Positions 1 through 6,790 of a stretch of DNA of 7,044 nucleotides are shown here, in pieces. Both the position numbers and the translations under genes were made by a program. The notes under the pieces were generated by a model that was not told where the DNA came from, ran no database searches, and worked only from the letters and a program-made list of their open reading frames with translations. The stretch comes from Campylobacteraceae bacterium (GTDB lineage Bacteria > Campylobacterota > Campylobacteria > Campylobacterales > Sulfurospirillaceae), in NCBI GenBank assembly GCA_027011025.1, contig JALVAU010000315.1, forward strand, positions 1 to 7,044. The letters are read 5' to 3'. Position 1 is the first letter of the stretch. Every line of letters starts with the position of its first letter.

Positions 1-1736
1 TATAAAAATATAATTCCAAGTACGATTACCAAGCCTAAAATTTTAAACAGAAGATTATAGTTTGTATTTTTTATCTCTTTGACCGAAATCCAACTGTTTA
101 AAATCTTCTGTTTTTCTTTTTCCGAAACTGTATGTGTAAGCTTTTCAAAGATAGAGCGCAAGATTGGCTCATCATTTCTTGTTCCTATAGCCAAGAGAAC
201 CTCTTCGTTAACTCTAGAGGATATTTTCATTTGATTTGTAAAATCTCGCTGAATGGTATAGGCGATAGTCATCAGGTTGTCAACATATCCATATATTTCT
301 CCAGATTCAACTTTTCTTAATGCTTCATGAATATTTTTAAACTCAACAAGCCTCATCTGAGGATACTTTGCGTGTAGTATCTCTTCTATTGCATAGCCTT
401 TAACAACCCCTATCTTTTTATCTTTCAAAGAGTAAAAATAGTAGGTGTATGGTTTATCAATTCTCGTTGCAAGAACGATAGGAAGTCTTAAATATGGACT
501 GGTAAAATCCATATATTTTAAACGATTTTTAGTTTTTGATGCCAAAGAAAATATATCACATTTTCTACTCTTAGCCGCACTTATGCTCTCTTGCCAGCTT
601 TTTGTAGGATACAGCTTTATGCTTATATGAGAATTCTTACGCAATAGCTTAAAATAGTTTGCTGAAATACCTATATGCTTTTTATTTTGTATCGCTTCAA
701 ACGGCATCCAATCGGGATCAACACACATCCTAATGATACCTTTCTTCTCAAGATAATTTTTTTCTTCCTTAGTCAGATCTGTATTGTAATATCTTTGTTT
801 ATATACAAAATCACTAAAGTCAAGACTAACATCTTTTGGCAGTAGATTCATCTCGATAAAATCTTCTGCCATCATTCGTAAACGGCGTACAGATATACTT
901 CCTATCTTAAAAAGTGTAGGATTCATCATCTTTTGTATCTGTCTTGCTTCAAACATAAGTGCATCATATGATTTGTGTTGCGTATTATACTTATCAAGTA
1001 TCAGTTTTACTATCTCTTCTTTATGCGAAAGCGCATATGCCCACCCTTTTATGCTTGCATCTCTAAAGTTTTTAACCCTTTTTGGATGGTTTATAAGCTC
1101 ATCTCTGGAGGTAAAAAGATTGTCGTCATAGTATTCTGTACCATAACTTGAAGGGTTTAATACATTGTATTTTATACCGGCTTTATTTAAAGCATAGAGT
1201 TCATTTGTAGTGTAAGCAACCATAGCATCTACTTTTTTATCCACAAACTCCTTTATTGAAAAACTAGGGGGTACATTCACAAAGCTGTTCAAATCCATAT
1301 CAAAATCTTTGAACATCATCAAGAATGCTGCACTTTTTAGTGATTTTTCTACACCCATTACTCTTTTGTTTTTCAATTCGCTAGGAAGTGTGATATCTGA
1401 TTGAGTTACAATCACGAGAGGCGAATGTTTGAAAAAATTTGCAACCAATACGATAGGTTTGCCTTGCAAATAATCAATGACTATATCTGAATAACTTGTG
1501 CCATAGGTTGATTTTTTATTCAACACATCATTTACAATATCTATACCATTTGCATACTCTTTAAAGGAGACATCTAAGCCGACATCTGTATAAAAGCCTT
1601 TCTGTTTTGCTGCATAAAAACCAGCAAATTCAAACTGGTGTTTCCACTGCAGTTGCAAAGATATTTTCTGCATTTTGCTTTGGGCTTGTAGCGATATAGT
1701 CAAAAATAGAATGAGATAAAAAAATAGTCTATACAT
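1..1736 (-). CDS. Periplasmic dual solute-binding-domain sensor, 5' part (runs off left edge)
   Basis: An uninterrupted minus-strand frame gives 578 codons from ATG at 1736 to the window edge with no stop, so the C-terminus is missing. Residues 1-18 form a short hydrophobic signal peptide ending near QAQS. Residues about 25-250 resemble NMT1/THI5-like binding proteins (LQLQWKHQFEFAGFYAAKQK at 27-46, then GFYTDVGLDV). Residues about 322-552 resemble a family-3 solute-binding domain (LTKEEKNYLEKKG, then CVDPDWMPFEA at 338-348, and FTSPYLRLPI at 411-420). A hydrophobic segment begins at about 562 and continues past the edge, as expected for a transmembrane helix. In the family, such proteins usually carry a cytoplasmic histidine kinase or GGDEF/EAL output after this helix; which one applies here cannot be seen. 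The ligand is unknown; the first domain suggests a small organic molecule such as a pyrimidine or sulfonate. It is divergent from an HD-GYP gene, so a c-di-GMP link is plausible but inferred. Confidence 0.85.
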   Translation of the reverse strand, partial: MYRLFFYLILFLTISLQAQSKMQKISLQLQWKHQFEFAGFYAAKQKGFYTDVGLDVSFKEYANGIDIVNDVLNKKSTYGTSYSDIVIDYLQGKPIVLVANFFKHSPLVIVTQSDITLPSELKNKRVMGVEKSLKSAAFLMMFKDFDMDLNSFVNVPPSFSIKEFVDKKVDAMVAYTTNELYALNKAGIKYNVLNPSSYGTEYYDDNLFTSRDELINHPKRVKNFRDASIKGWAYALSHKEEIVKLILDKYNTQHKSYDALMFEARQIQKMMNPTLFKIGSISVRRLRMMAEDFIEMNLLPKDVSLDFSDFVYKQRYYNTDLTKEEKNYLEKKGIIRMCVDPDWMPFEAIQNKKHIGISANYFKLLRKNSHISIKLYPTKSWQESISAAKSRKCDIFSLASKTKNRLKYMDFTSPYLRLPIVLATRIDKPYTYYFYSLKDKKIGVVKGYAIEEILHAKYPQMRLVEFKNIHEALRKVESGEIYGYVDNLMTIAYTIQRDFTNQMKISSRVNEEVLLAIGTRNDEPILRSIFEKLTHTVSEKEKQKILNSWISVKEIKNTNYNLLFKILGLVIVLGIIFL

Positions 1737-1743
1737 GATTTGT

Positions 1744-1770
1744 AGTATAACAGAGTCTATCTTTAGTCAA
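1744..1770 (-). promoter_or_regulatory. Candidate promoter of the sensor gene
   Basis: On the minus strand a TTGACT box (1765-1770) and a TATACT box (1744-1749) are separated by 15 nt, shorter than the usual 17. Only 7 nt separate the -10 box from the sensor ATG at 1736, so transcription would begin at or next to the start codon. No Shine-Dalgarno is visible in those 7 nt. Assignment is by eye only. Confidence 0.4.
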
Positions 1771-1777
1771 ACTAAAA

Positions 1778-1806
1778 TTAACAATGAACATTATTTATGG
1801 TAAAAT
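1778..1806 (+). promoter_or_regulatory. Candidate sigma-70 promoter of the HD-GYP/IMPase unit
   Basis: TTAACA (1778-1783) and TAAAAT (1801-1806) each match the sigma-70 consensus at five of six positions and are spaced by exactly 17 nt. The predicted transcription start near 1812-1814 leaves a leader of about 45 nt before the ATG at 1857. It lies back to back with the candidate promoter of the divergent sensor gene; the two -35 boxes are only 7 nt apart, so a regulator bound here could affect both. Confidence 0.5.
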
Positions 1807-1856
1807 ACGCCACACTATCACACGATATAAAATTGAATTTTGGGCAAGGTTTTTAT

Positions 1857-2588
1857 ATGCTAGAGACGATACTATTAAGCAGCTTAGCCGGCACGGTGCT
1901 TCCCTCTTGGTTTTGGGGGCGCACACATTATAATAAAAAAAAGACAGAACTATTTTATAACATAAAGATTGCCCAATCCCTAGGTAATGCATCAGCACTA
2001 AGAGATCACGATACCGGTGCGCACAACTACAGAGTAGCTTATATGGCTAGTATCATAGGTGAAGAGCTAAAACTAAGAAAAAGAGTACTTCAAGCGCTTA
2101 TGAAAGGTGCATTTTTACACGATATAGGAAAGATAGGAATTCCTGATAAGATACTTCTAAAAGATGGTCCACTCAATGATGATGAATGGAAAACGATGAG
2201 ACTTCATACTATGCTAGGGAAAGAGCTCATCGAAGATATGCCATGGTTTGATGATGCTCTAGATATTGTTATGTACCACCATGAAAAATATGATGGCACA
2301 GGCTATCCAGATGGACTCAAAGCCCAAGACATACCTCAAAATGCACGCATATTTAGTATAATTGATGTTTTCGATGCCCTAATGTCAGATCGTCCATACA
2401 AATACTCTTTTTCTTATGACAAGGCTTTAAAAATTATGAAGGATAGTAGTGGCACACAATTTGATCCAAAGATATTAGAGATATTTTTTAGATTTGCACC
2501 CTATTTTGCAGACATAATTAAAAACAGCTCAATGCAAGATGCAAAACAAAAACTAGAGAAAAAACGAAAAGTGATATTTGGTTTGTAA
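1857..2588 (+). CDS. Stand-alone HD-GYP domain protein, predicted c-di-GMP phosphodiesterase
   Basis: A 243-residue protein that is almost entirely an HD-GYP domain. Family members hydrolyse the second messenger cyclic di-GMP. The family signatures are intact: HxxRV at 56-60, the HD pair with following lysine (HDIGK, 88-92), H117, the HH pair at 141-142, GTGYP at 147-151, and DVFDAL with DRPYK at 170-182. The metal ligands and the GYP motif are therefore present and the enzyme should be active. No receiver, PAS or other sensory domain precedes it. Residues 2-20 are moderately hydrophobic and could be a weak membrane anchor. The ATG at 1857 is preferred over an in-frame ATG at 1797 because AAGG (1846-1849) lies 7 nt upstream of it, and the likely promoter -10 box overlaps the region just after 1797. 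It is followed after 20 nt by the IMPase gene, so the two are probably cotranscribed. The divergent sensor may supply the opposing signal. Confidence 0.9.
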   Translation: MLETILLSSLAGTVLPSWFWGRTHYNKKKTELFYNIKIAQSLGNASALRDHDTGAHNYRVAYMASIIGEELKLRKRVLQALMKGAFLHDIGKIGIPDKILLKDGPLNDDEWKTMRLHTMLGKELIEDMPWFDDALDIVMYHHEKYDGTGYPDGLKAQDIPQNARIFSIIDVFDALMSDRPYKYSFSYDKALKIMKDSSGTQFDPKILEIFFRFAPYFADIIKNSSMQDAKQKLEKKRKVIFGL

Positions 2589-2596
2589 AACAAATA

Positions 2597-2603
2597 AAGG
2601 AGG
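2597..2603 (+). promoter_or_regulatory. Strong ribosome binding site fixing a TTG start
   Basis: AAGGAGG sits 5 nt before TTG at 2609. No ATG with comparable context occurs early in the following frame, and the predicted N-terminus (INKLIEIVKEAG) matches the usual start of IMPase-family proteins, so TTG is taken as the real initiation codon. Confidence 0.75.
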
Positions 2604-2608
2604 GTAAA

Positions 2609-3382
2609 TTGATAAATAAACTAATAGAAATAGTTAAGGAAGCGGGTATTCTTTTTAAAGAGGGGTACAATAGTGAAAAATCTATAGAATTTAAAGGAAA
2701 AAAAGATCTTGTTACTCAGTATGACAAAAGCATAGAAAAACTTCTTATTCAAAGATGCTCATCCTCTTTCAAAGATTTCAATATAATTGCTGAAGAGTCA
2801 CAGTACAGTACAACAGAATTTGGAAATTCTATAATAATAGACCCGATAGATGGTACAACAAACTTTGTAAACAGAGTTCCACATTGTGCAATATCTATAG
2901 GTGTTTATAGAGACAAAAAATCTTATATTGGTGTAGTATATAATCCAATATTAAACGAGCTCTACAGTGCCAAAGCTGGGGAGGGAGCTTATCTAAACGG
3001 TAAGTTGATCCATGTGAGCAATGATGAAAATTTTCAAACTTCACTCATATCCACAGGTTTTCCATATACTGGAGCAACAAACAAAAATGATCTAGATTGG
3101 GTAATCAAAAACTTGCAAAGAATACTGCCTAAGTGTCAAGATATTAGAAGATTAGGTAGCGCATCTATAGATCTATGTATGGTTGCAAATGGTGTTTATG
3201 AGGGATACTATGAGATAAACCTAAAACCGTGGGATGTAAGTGCCGGTATCCTTATATTAGAAGAAGCTGGTGGAAAAGTGACAAACAGTCAAAATTTAAA
3301 ATATGATATGTTTAATGACAGATGCACAGTTGCAAGCAATGGAAAAATACATGATAAATTAATATCTTATCTGGAAGATTGA
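2609..3382 (+). CDS. Inositol monophosphatase family (SuhB/CysQ-like) phosphatase
   Basis: A 257-residue Mg2+-dependent sugar- or nucleotide-phosphate phosphatase of the IMPase fold, close to the usual length of about 260. Metal-binding motifs are complete: the EES acidic pair at 62-64, DPIDGTTNF at 78-86, and WDVSAG at 208-213 followed by EEAGG at 218-222. Residues 29-39 (KGKKDLVTQYD) match the substrate-side segment of the family. The true substrate cannot be read from sequence: inositol-1-phosphate, 3'-phosphoadenosine 5'-phosphate, fructose-1,6-bisphosphate or histidinol phosphate are all hydrolysed by members, and SuhB also moonlights in rRNA antitermination. No symbol is assigned for that reason. 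It starts with TTG, 20 nt after the HD-GYP stop, and is closed by a terminator 12 nt after its own stop. The pairing with HD-GYP probably reflects cotranscription rather than a shared pathway. Confidence 0.9.
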   Translation: MINKLIEIVKEAGILFKEGYNSEKSIEFKGKKDLVTQYDKSIEKLLIQRCSSSFKDFNIIAEESQYSTTEFGNSIIIDPIDGTTNFVNRVPHCAISIGVYRDKKSYIGVVYNPILNELYSAKAGEGAYLNGKLIHVSNDENFQTSLISTGFPYTGATNKNDLDWVIKNLQRILPKCQDIRRLGSASIDLCMVANGVYEGYYEINLKPWDVSAGILILEEAGGKVTNSQNLKYDMFNDRCTVASNGKIHDKLISYLED

Positions 3383-3394
3383 AGTTTGAAGTTT

Positions 3395-3420
3395 GGAGAC
3401 TGTATATACAGTCTCCTTTT
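3395..3420 (+). terminator. Intrinsic terminator of the HD-GYP/IMPase unit
   Basis: A perfect 22-nt palindrome (3395-3416, arms beginning GGAGACTGTA) is followed by TTTT on the plus strand, 12 nt after the IMPase stop. It also lies 9 nt beyond the rplQ stop on the other strand, where it could act as a shared 3' end, but the minus-strand copy is followed by CAAACTTC, not a T-run, so termination in that direction would be non-canonical. Confidence 0.8.
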
Positions 3421-3425
3421 AAAAG

Positions 3426-3776
3426 TTATACTAATTCTAAAAATGCCATAGAAGCGGCATCGCCTCTTCTGGTTCTTGTTTTTATTATTCTTGTATATCC
3501 ACCATTTCGCTCAACATACTTTGGCGCTATCTCTTCTACAAGTTTTTTAGTGCACTCTTTGTCTTGCAAGGCTGCAAATACAGCTCTATGAGCATTAAAG
3601 TCACCCTTGCCCGCTCTTGTGATTAACTTCTCAATAAACCCTCTAAGCTCTTTTGCTTTAGGTAGAGTAGTCTCAATTTTTTCATATTTTATGATTGCAA
3701 TTGCTAGATTCTTAAGAAGTGCACCTCTATGCGTAGAAGTACGGCCTAGCTTTCTATATCCATGCTTATGTCTCAT
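3426..3776 (-). CDS. rplQ: 50S ribosomal protein L17 (bL17)
   Basis: A 116-residue protein with the bL17 hallmark N-terminus ([20 protein letters not shown]) and the C-terminal [17 protein letters not shown] segment at 92-108 followed by a short AFLELV end. It is a structural protein of the large subunit near the exit tunnel. Length is typical of the short bacterial form. Its ATG overlaps the rpoA stop by 4 nt (ATGA, 3773-3776), which implies translational coupling to the polymerase alpha subunit. It is the last gene of the ribosomal cluster, facing the IMPase gene convergently with 43 nt between stops. Confidence 0.97.
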   Translation of the reverse strand: MRHKHGYRKLGRTSTHRGALLKNLAIAIIKYEKIETTLPKAKELRGFIEKLITRAGKGDFNAHRAVFAALQDKECTKKLVEEIAPKYVERNGGYTRIIKTRTRRGDAASMAFLELV

Positions 3777-4792
3777 TTTTCACCCTCATTCTTTTCAGAT
3801 TTTAAATCTTGAATTTTTTCTTTTAAAACTTCTTTAGTTCCATCTTCAAATTCAAAGCCAACCGGAAAATCTAAATCTTCCATGACCTGCTTAATCTCTT
3901 CTAAAGATTTTTTTCCAAGATTTTTTAAATTTTTCAGCTCAGCCTCATCCATTAGTGCTAGTTCACCAATATATTTTACTGAAGCTCTATCTAAACAATT
4001 AAAGCTTCTAGCGCTTAGATTTAAATCATCAATGCTTTGTAAAAGCTTTCCAAATTCTACACTTACGGCTTCACTCTCTTCTTCATTGCTCACCTCTATA
4101 TCTAACAAACCGTTAAATACTGACATTTGAGAATACATTGCTTCTAGAGAGTTTTTAAAAGCTGTCAATGGAGAAATAAGCCCATCTGTTTCAACAGTAA
4201 AGACGACTTTTTCAAAATTTGGATTATCCTCTACTAATACATTTTCTATATCATAAACTGCTTTCTTAACAGGCGTAAAAAAGCCATCTAATGCAATATA
4301 ATCAGCATCTAGCTCTTCTCTAATATTCTCACTAGGAACATATCCGATACCTTTTTCAATAATAACTGAAAAATTTAGCTCAGCATCTTCATTTATTGTA
4401 CAAAAATAATTTTCAGGTGTTACTATTTCAACACTATCATTCTCTAAATCAACTCCTCTAATCTCTTTAGGTCCATTAAAAGAGTAGTTTAAAACTACTT
4501 TATCTTCATCTCCCCTGATCTTAAAGCGAATATTTTTTAGATTTATGATAAAAAGAGCAACATCTTCCAACATTCCTCTTATACTATCAAATTCATGCGT
4601 AACACCCTCTATTCTAACAGCAATTGGTGCAAATCCAACTGTAGAACTAAAAAGCAATCTTCTAAGAGGATGGGCTAGCGTCACTCCAAATCCTGATTCG
4701 AATGGATATGCTATAACCTTAATCTTGTTCTTAGAAATATTCTCAACTTCTATCTCTGTTGGCATATATGCTGATGTATTAATACTATTCAT
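3773..4792 (-). CDS. rpoA: DNA-directed RNA polymerase alpha subunit
   Basis: A 339-residue alpha subunit, slightly longer than the 329 residues of E. coli. The N-terminal dimerisation domain (about 15-232) carries the invariant [10 protein letters not shown] segment at 41-50. The C-terminal domain (about 248-315) keeps the residues used for UP-element DNA contact: R262 and N265 in ARSFNC, and the NLGKKS loop at 291-296 (E. coli R265, N268 and G296/K298). Alpha dimers nucleate polymerase assembly, and the C-terminal domain binds promoters and activators. A lysine/glutamate-rich tail of about 25 residues (315-339) follows the folded domain. The gene starts 17 nt after rpsD, with a weak AAGTAGG upstream, and its stop overlaps the rplQ start. 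Position between rpsD and rplQ is the standard alpha-operon order. Confidence 0.98.
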   Translation of the reverse strand: MNSINTSAYMPTEIEVENISKNKIKVIAYPFESGFGVTLAHPLRRLLFSSTVGFAPIAVRIEGVTHEFDSIRGMLEDVALFIINLKNIRFKIRGDEDKVVLNYSFNGPKEIRGVDLENDSVEIVTPENYFCTINEDAELNFSVIIEKGIGYVPSENIREELDADYIALDGFFTPVKKAVYDIENVLVEDNPNFEKVVFTVETDGLISPLTAFKNSLEAMYSQMSVFNGLLDIEVSNEEESEAVSVEFGKLLQSIDDLNLSARSFNCLDRASVKYIGELALMDEAELKNLKNLGKKSLEEIKQVMEDLDFPVGFEFEDGTKEVLKEKIQDLKSEKNEGEK

Positions 4793-4809
4793 AACAGTAC
4801 CTACTTTAC

Positions 4810-5436
4810 TTATTTAGAGTATAGCTCAACGATTAATCTCTCTTCAATCGGTATTACTACTTCTTCTCGATCGGGAATTCTTGTAAAAATTCCAAATGCT
4901 TTATTTGTGTCTATATCAACCCATGGAACAATTCCTGTCTGTGCAGTTAACTCTAACGCACGAACAATTTGTGGATTATTTTTTGACTTCTCTCTTATCT
5001 CTATCTTATCACCGGCTTTAACTCTATATGAAGGGATATCTACTTTTCTTCCATTTACCAACACATGTCCATGTGTTACTAATTGACGAGAAAATCTTCT
5101 TGTAGTTGCAAAACCCATACGATATGCAACATTATCAAGTCTTCTTTCTATTAGAAGTATAAGATTTGTACCTGTGTTGCCCTCAGCTTTATTTGCATCT
5201 GAAAAGAGTCTTCTAAACTGTTTTTCAGAAACACCATACATAAATTTTGCTTTTTGCTTCTCTCTTAACTGCAATCCGTATTCACTAATTTTTGTTCTTC
5301 TTTGACCGTGTTGTCCAGGCGCATAAGGTCTCTTATCAAGAGCACTTTTGCCAGCAAGTCTTCTCTCGCCTTTAAGAGCCAGGCTCACACCTAATCTTCT
5401 CTCAAGCTTTTCAACTGGTCCTCTATATCTTGCCAT
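4810..5436 (-). CDS. rpsD: 30S ribosomal protein S4 (uS4)
   Basis: A 208-residue S4 starting [17 protein letters not shown]4 is a primary 16S rRNA binder that nucleates small-subunit assembly. The APGQHGQRR motif is at 39-47, and the S4 RNA-binding fold spans about 98-160 ([38 protein letters not shown]). The protein contains no cysteine at all, so it is the zinc-free form. The ATG at 5436 is chosen over an in-frame TTG four codons earlier because GGGAGAAA directly precedes it and MARY is the conserved family start. In other bacteria S4 represses its own operon by binding the leader; no known S4 leader structure is recognisable here. A 53-nt gap separates it from rpsK, longer than the other spacings in this run. 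Confidence 0.98.
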   Translation of the reverse strand: MARYRGPVEKLERRLGVSLALKGERRLAGKSALDKRPYAPGQHGQRRTKISEYGLQLREKQKAKFMYGVSEKQFRRLFSDANKAEGNTGTNLILLIERRLDNVAYRMGFATTRRFSRQLVTHGHVLVNGRKVDIPSYRVKAGDKIEIREKSKNNPQIVRALELTAQTGIVPWVDIDTNKAFGIFTRIPDREEVVIPIEERLIVELYSK

Positions 5437-5489
5437 CTTTTCTCCCAATTTTATACATAATTAATTATATGAGTAAACTCTATTTAGAA

Positions 5490-5882
5490 TTAAACTCTTC
5501 TTCTTTTTGGAGGCCTACAACCATTATGAGGTAATGGAGTAATATCTTTTAGAAAAGTTACTCTAATTCCTTCATAAGCACCTACACTTTTGACTGCAGT
5601 TTCGCGACCGCTTCCAGGACCTTGAACTTTGATTCCAAGTTCTTTGATGCCATGTTCTTTTGCTTTTGCCAATGCATCATCAACTGCTTGTTGAGCTGCA
5701 TATGGAGTTGACTTTTTGCTACCTTTAAAACCAAGGCTACCAGCACTACTCCAAGCAATAACATTTCCCATCTCATCAGTTACAGTCACAACAGTGTTAT
5801 TGAATGTTGCTGATATAAAAACTATACCTTTAGCAATATTTTTCTTAACGACTTTTTTTCTAGCTACTTTTCTTTTTGCCAT
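5490..5882 (-). CDS. rpsK: 30S ribosomal protein S11 (uS11)
   Basis: A 130-residue S11, typical length. The basic N-terminal tail ([13 protein letters not shown]) is followed by the core [20 protein letters not shown] at 27-46, the QGPGSGRE loop at 87-94, and the conserved end [16 protein letters not shown]11 sits on the platform of the small subunit and contacts mRNA in the exit channel. AAAGGGAAACAG precedes the ATG, giving a clear ribosome binding site. It begins 18 nt after the rpsM stop, in the standard cluster order. Confidence 0.98.
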   Translation of the reverse strand: MAKRKVARKKVVKKNIAKGIVFISATFNNTVVTVTDEMGNVIAWSSAGSLGFKGSKKSTPYAAQQAVDDALAKAKEHGIKELGIKVQGPGSGRETAVKSVGAYEGIRVTFLKDITPLPHNGCRPPKRRRV

Positions 5883-5900
5883 CTGTTTCCCTTTGAGACT

Positions 5901-6269
5901 CTAATTAGCTTTTGCGCCGACGGTTCGTTTCTTACCTTTTCGTGTACGCGCATTAGTTTTTGTTTTTTGACCTCTAACAGGAAGTCCTCGTCTATGTCTT
6001 AGACCTCTATAACTTCCCATATCCATCAATGCTTTTATATTCATAGCCACATTTTTTCTTAAATCACCTTCAACTGCATAGTTTTTTTGTAATTCGTTAC
6101 GGATAGAAGCTATCTCTTCTTCTGTTAGTTCACTTGCTCTTTTATCATAAGAAATGCCTGTTGCATTTAGTATCAATCTTGAGCTTGTTAAGCCTACTCC
6201 GTAGATATATGTCAAAGCATACTCTACTCTTTTCTTGTTTGGAAGGTCTACACCTGCAATTCTTGCCAT
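5901..6269 (-). CDS. rpsM: 30S ribosomal protein S13 (uS13)
   Basis: A 122-residue S13 with the N-terminal [20 protein letters not shown], the helix-two-turn-helix [14 protein letters not shown] at 21-34, and the C-terminal rRNA/tRNA-contacting stretch [20 protein letters not shown] at 86-105, ending in a lysine/arginine tail. It lies in the small-subunit head and forms bridges to the large subunit. The start is only 2 nt after the rpmJ stop (TAACCATG), and its AAGGAT binding site is inside the end of rpmJ, so the two are likely translationally coupled. Confidence 0.98.
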   Translation of the reverse strand: MARIAGVDLPNKKRVEYALTYIYGVGLTSSRLILNATGISYDKRASELTEEEIASIRNELQKNYAVEGDLRKNVAMNIKALMDMGSYRGLRHRRGLPVRGQKTKTNARTRKGKKRTVGAKAN

Positions 6270-6271
6270 GG

Positions 6272-6385
6272 TTATCCTTGTCTCTGTTTATGTTTTGGAT
6301 TTACACAAATGACTCTAACGACACCTTTTCGTTTGATCACTTTGCATTTATCGCACATCTTCTTTACAGAAGGTCGTACTTTCAT
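6272..6385 (-). CDS. rpmJ: 50S ribosomal protein L36 (bL36), zinc-ribbon form
   Basis: A 37-codon gene, easily overlooked because of size. It encodes [20 protein letters not shown] at 1-20 and ends [16 protein letters not shown] ([13 protein letters not shown] at 25-37). The zinc ligands of the C+ form are all present: C11, C14, C27 and H32. L36 is a small large-subunit protein that organises 23S rRNA near the peptidyl transferase side. An AAGG lies about 8 nt before the ATG. In the same frame a stop codon (TAA) precedes a GTG nine codons upstream, so the ATG at 6385 is the natural start. It heads the tightly packed run rpmJ-rpsM-rpsK-rpsD-rpoA-rplQ. Confidence 0.96.
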   Translation of the reverse strand: MKVRPSVKKMCDKCKVIKRKGVVRVICVNPKHKQRQG

Positions 6386-6463
6386 CTTTCTGCCTTTGTC
6401 TGTTTTTTCCACTTATGTACCAAGTAAACTGTCACAGGTTTAGCGATGTTTTACTAGACCAAC

Positions 6464-6493
6464 AATTGAAAAAATAGTGGTTTTTTTTCAATT
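6464..6493 (-). other. AT-rich hairpin in the infA-rpmJ gap
   Basis: Two 11-nt arms, AATTGAAAAAA (6464-6474) and TTTTTTCAATT (6483-6493), pair perfectly around an 8-nt loop. In the minus-strand transcript the 3' arm carries six U residues. It could be a weak attenuator or an mRNA-end stabiliser after infA, but it has no GC-rich stem and is not a standard terminator. Confidence 0.4.
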
Positions 6494-6516
6494 CTTCTTC
6501 ACACAGTTTTACAAAA

Positions 6517-6531
6517 GGTATGTATTGTACC
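6517..6531 (-). promoter_or_regulatory. Possible promoter for rpmJ and the genes behind it
   Basis: On the minus strand TACAAT (6524-6529) differs from the -10 consensus by one base and lies 18 nt after the infA stop, within a GGTA/TACC dyad (6517-6531). There is no good -35 box, though Campylobacterota promoters often lack one. It would place a start about 135 nt upstream of rpmJ. Weak evidence, by eye. Confidence 0.3.
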
Positions 6532-6548
6532 TAAATTTTGCTAATATT

Positions 6549-6568
6549 TTACTTATATCTATAAGTAA
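6549..6568 (-). repeat. Inverted repeat spanning the infA stop codon
   Basis: The last codons of infA and its TAA form TTACTTATA and TATAAGTAA around a 2-nt centre, nine matched positions per arm. As RNA this could fold only with a somewhat larger loop and no GC content, so it is weak; it may be coincidence in AT-rich DNA. Confidence 0.35.
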
Positions 6569-6767
6569 TTCTACCTTTATCCAAGCTATAAGGAGTTAAT
6601 TCTACTTTTACCTTATCGCCAGGCATTATTTTTATATAGTGCATTCTCATCTTTCCTGCTATGTGACATAAAATCACATGGTTGTTTTGAACTTCAACTT
6701 TAAAAGTTGCATTTGGTAATGCCTCTATAACTTTACCATCTATCTCAATCACATCTGCTTTCGCCAT
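6549..6767 (-). CDS. infA: Translation initiation factor IF-1
   Basis: A 72-residue protein of exactly the usual IF-1 length: [20 protein letters not shown] at 2-21, then the OB-fold core [20 protein letters not shown] (30-49) and [20 protein letters not shown] at 50-69. IF-1 binds the ribosomal A site with IF-2 and IF-3 during initiation. A perfect AGGAGGT lies 3 nt before the ATG at 6767. It precedes rpmJ as in other bacteria, but a 163-nt gap separates them. Upstream is a long noncoding leader with tandem repeats able to pair with the binding site, so leader-based control of IF-1 synthesis is possible. Confidence 0.97.
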   Translation of the reverse strand: MAKADVIEIDGKVIEALPNATFKVEVQNNHVILCHIAGKMRMHYIKIMPGDKVKVELTPYSLDKGRITYRYK

Positions 6768-6770
6768 TTT

Positions 6771-6777
6771 ACCTCCT
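6771..6777 (-). promoter_or_regulatory. infA ribosome binding site, target of a possible anti-SD
   Basis: AGGAGGT followed by AAA and ATG. The 10 nt immediately before the start codon (6768-6777, AGGAGGTAAA) are complementary, with one G-U pair, to UUUACUUCCU in the upstream repeat (6798-6807, and again 6880-6889). Confidence 0.7.
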
Positions 6778-6790
6778 ATTTAACTGTCAT
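6776..6790 (-). other. Minimal reading frame (MTVK, stop) overlapping the infA binding site
   Basis: ATG ACA GTT AAA TAG ends on the first bases of the infA Shine-Dalgarno. The same four codons recur in the second repeat copy (6858-6872) with TAA as stop. No ribosome binding site at a workable distance is visible, so translation is doubtful; the recurrence may be only a consequence of the duplication. Confidence 0.15.

Noticed and set aside
132..630. Plus-strand frames of about 60 codons (132-320 and 445-630)
   Set aside because: They lie antisense inside the sensor gene, resemble no family, and have no ribosome binding site.
1795..1998. Minus-strand frame of 67 codons over the start of the HD-GYP gene
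   Set aside because: Antisense to a well-supported gene and its promoter, with no recognisable protein features.
3379..4817. Plus-strand frames opposite rplQ and rpoA
   Set aside because: Shadows of strongly conserved genes; the translations are low-complexity and unlike known proteins.
5437..5448. Four-codon N-terminal extension of S4 from a TTG
   Set aside because: The Shine-Dalgarno GGGAG would fall inside it and MARY is the conserved start.
5437..5489. TATAAA-like box and twin AGAGTTTA repeats between rpsK and rpsD as a promoter
   Set aside because: The box at 5450-5455 would put the transcription start over the rpsD binding site; the short repeats are unremarkable in AT-rich DNA.
5582..6427. 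Frames overlapping rpsK, rpsM and rpmJ on either strand
   Set aside because: All are out-of-frame readings of ribosomal protein genes.
6386..6548. Hidden small gene between infA and rpmJ
   Set aside because: Minus-strand frames are broken by stops; a GTG-initiated in-frame extension of rpmJ is immediately preceded by TAA and lacks a family match.
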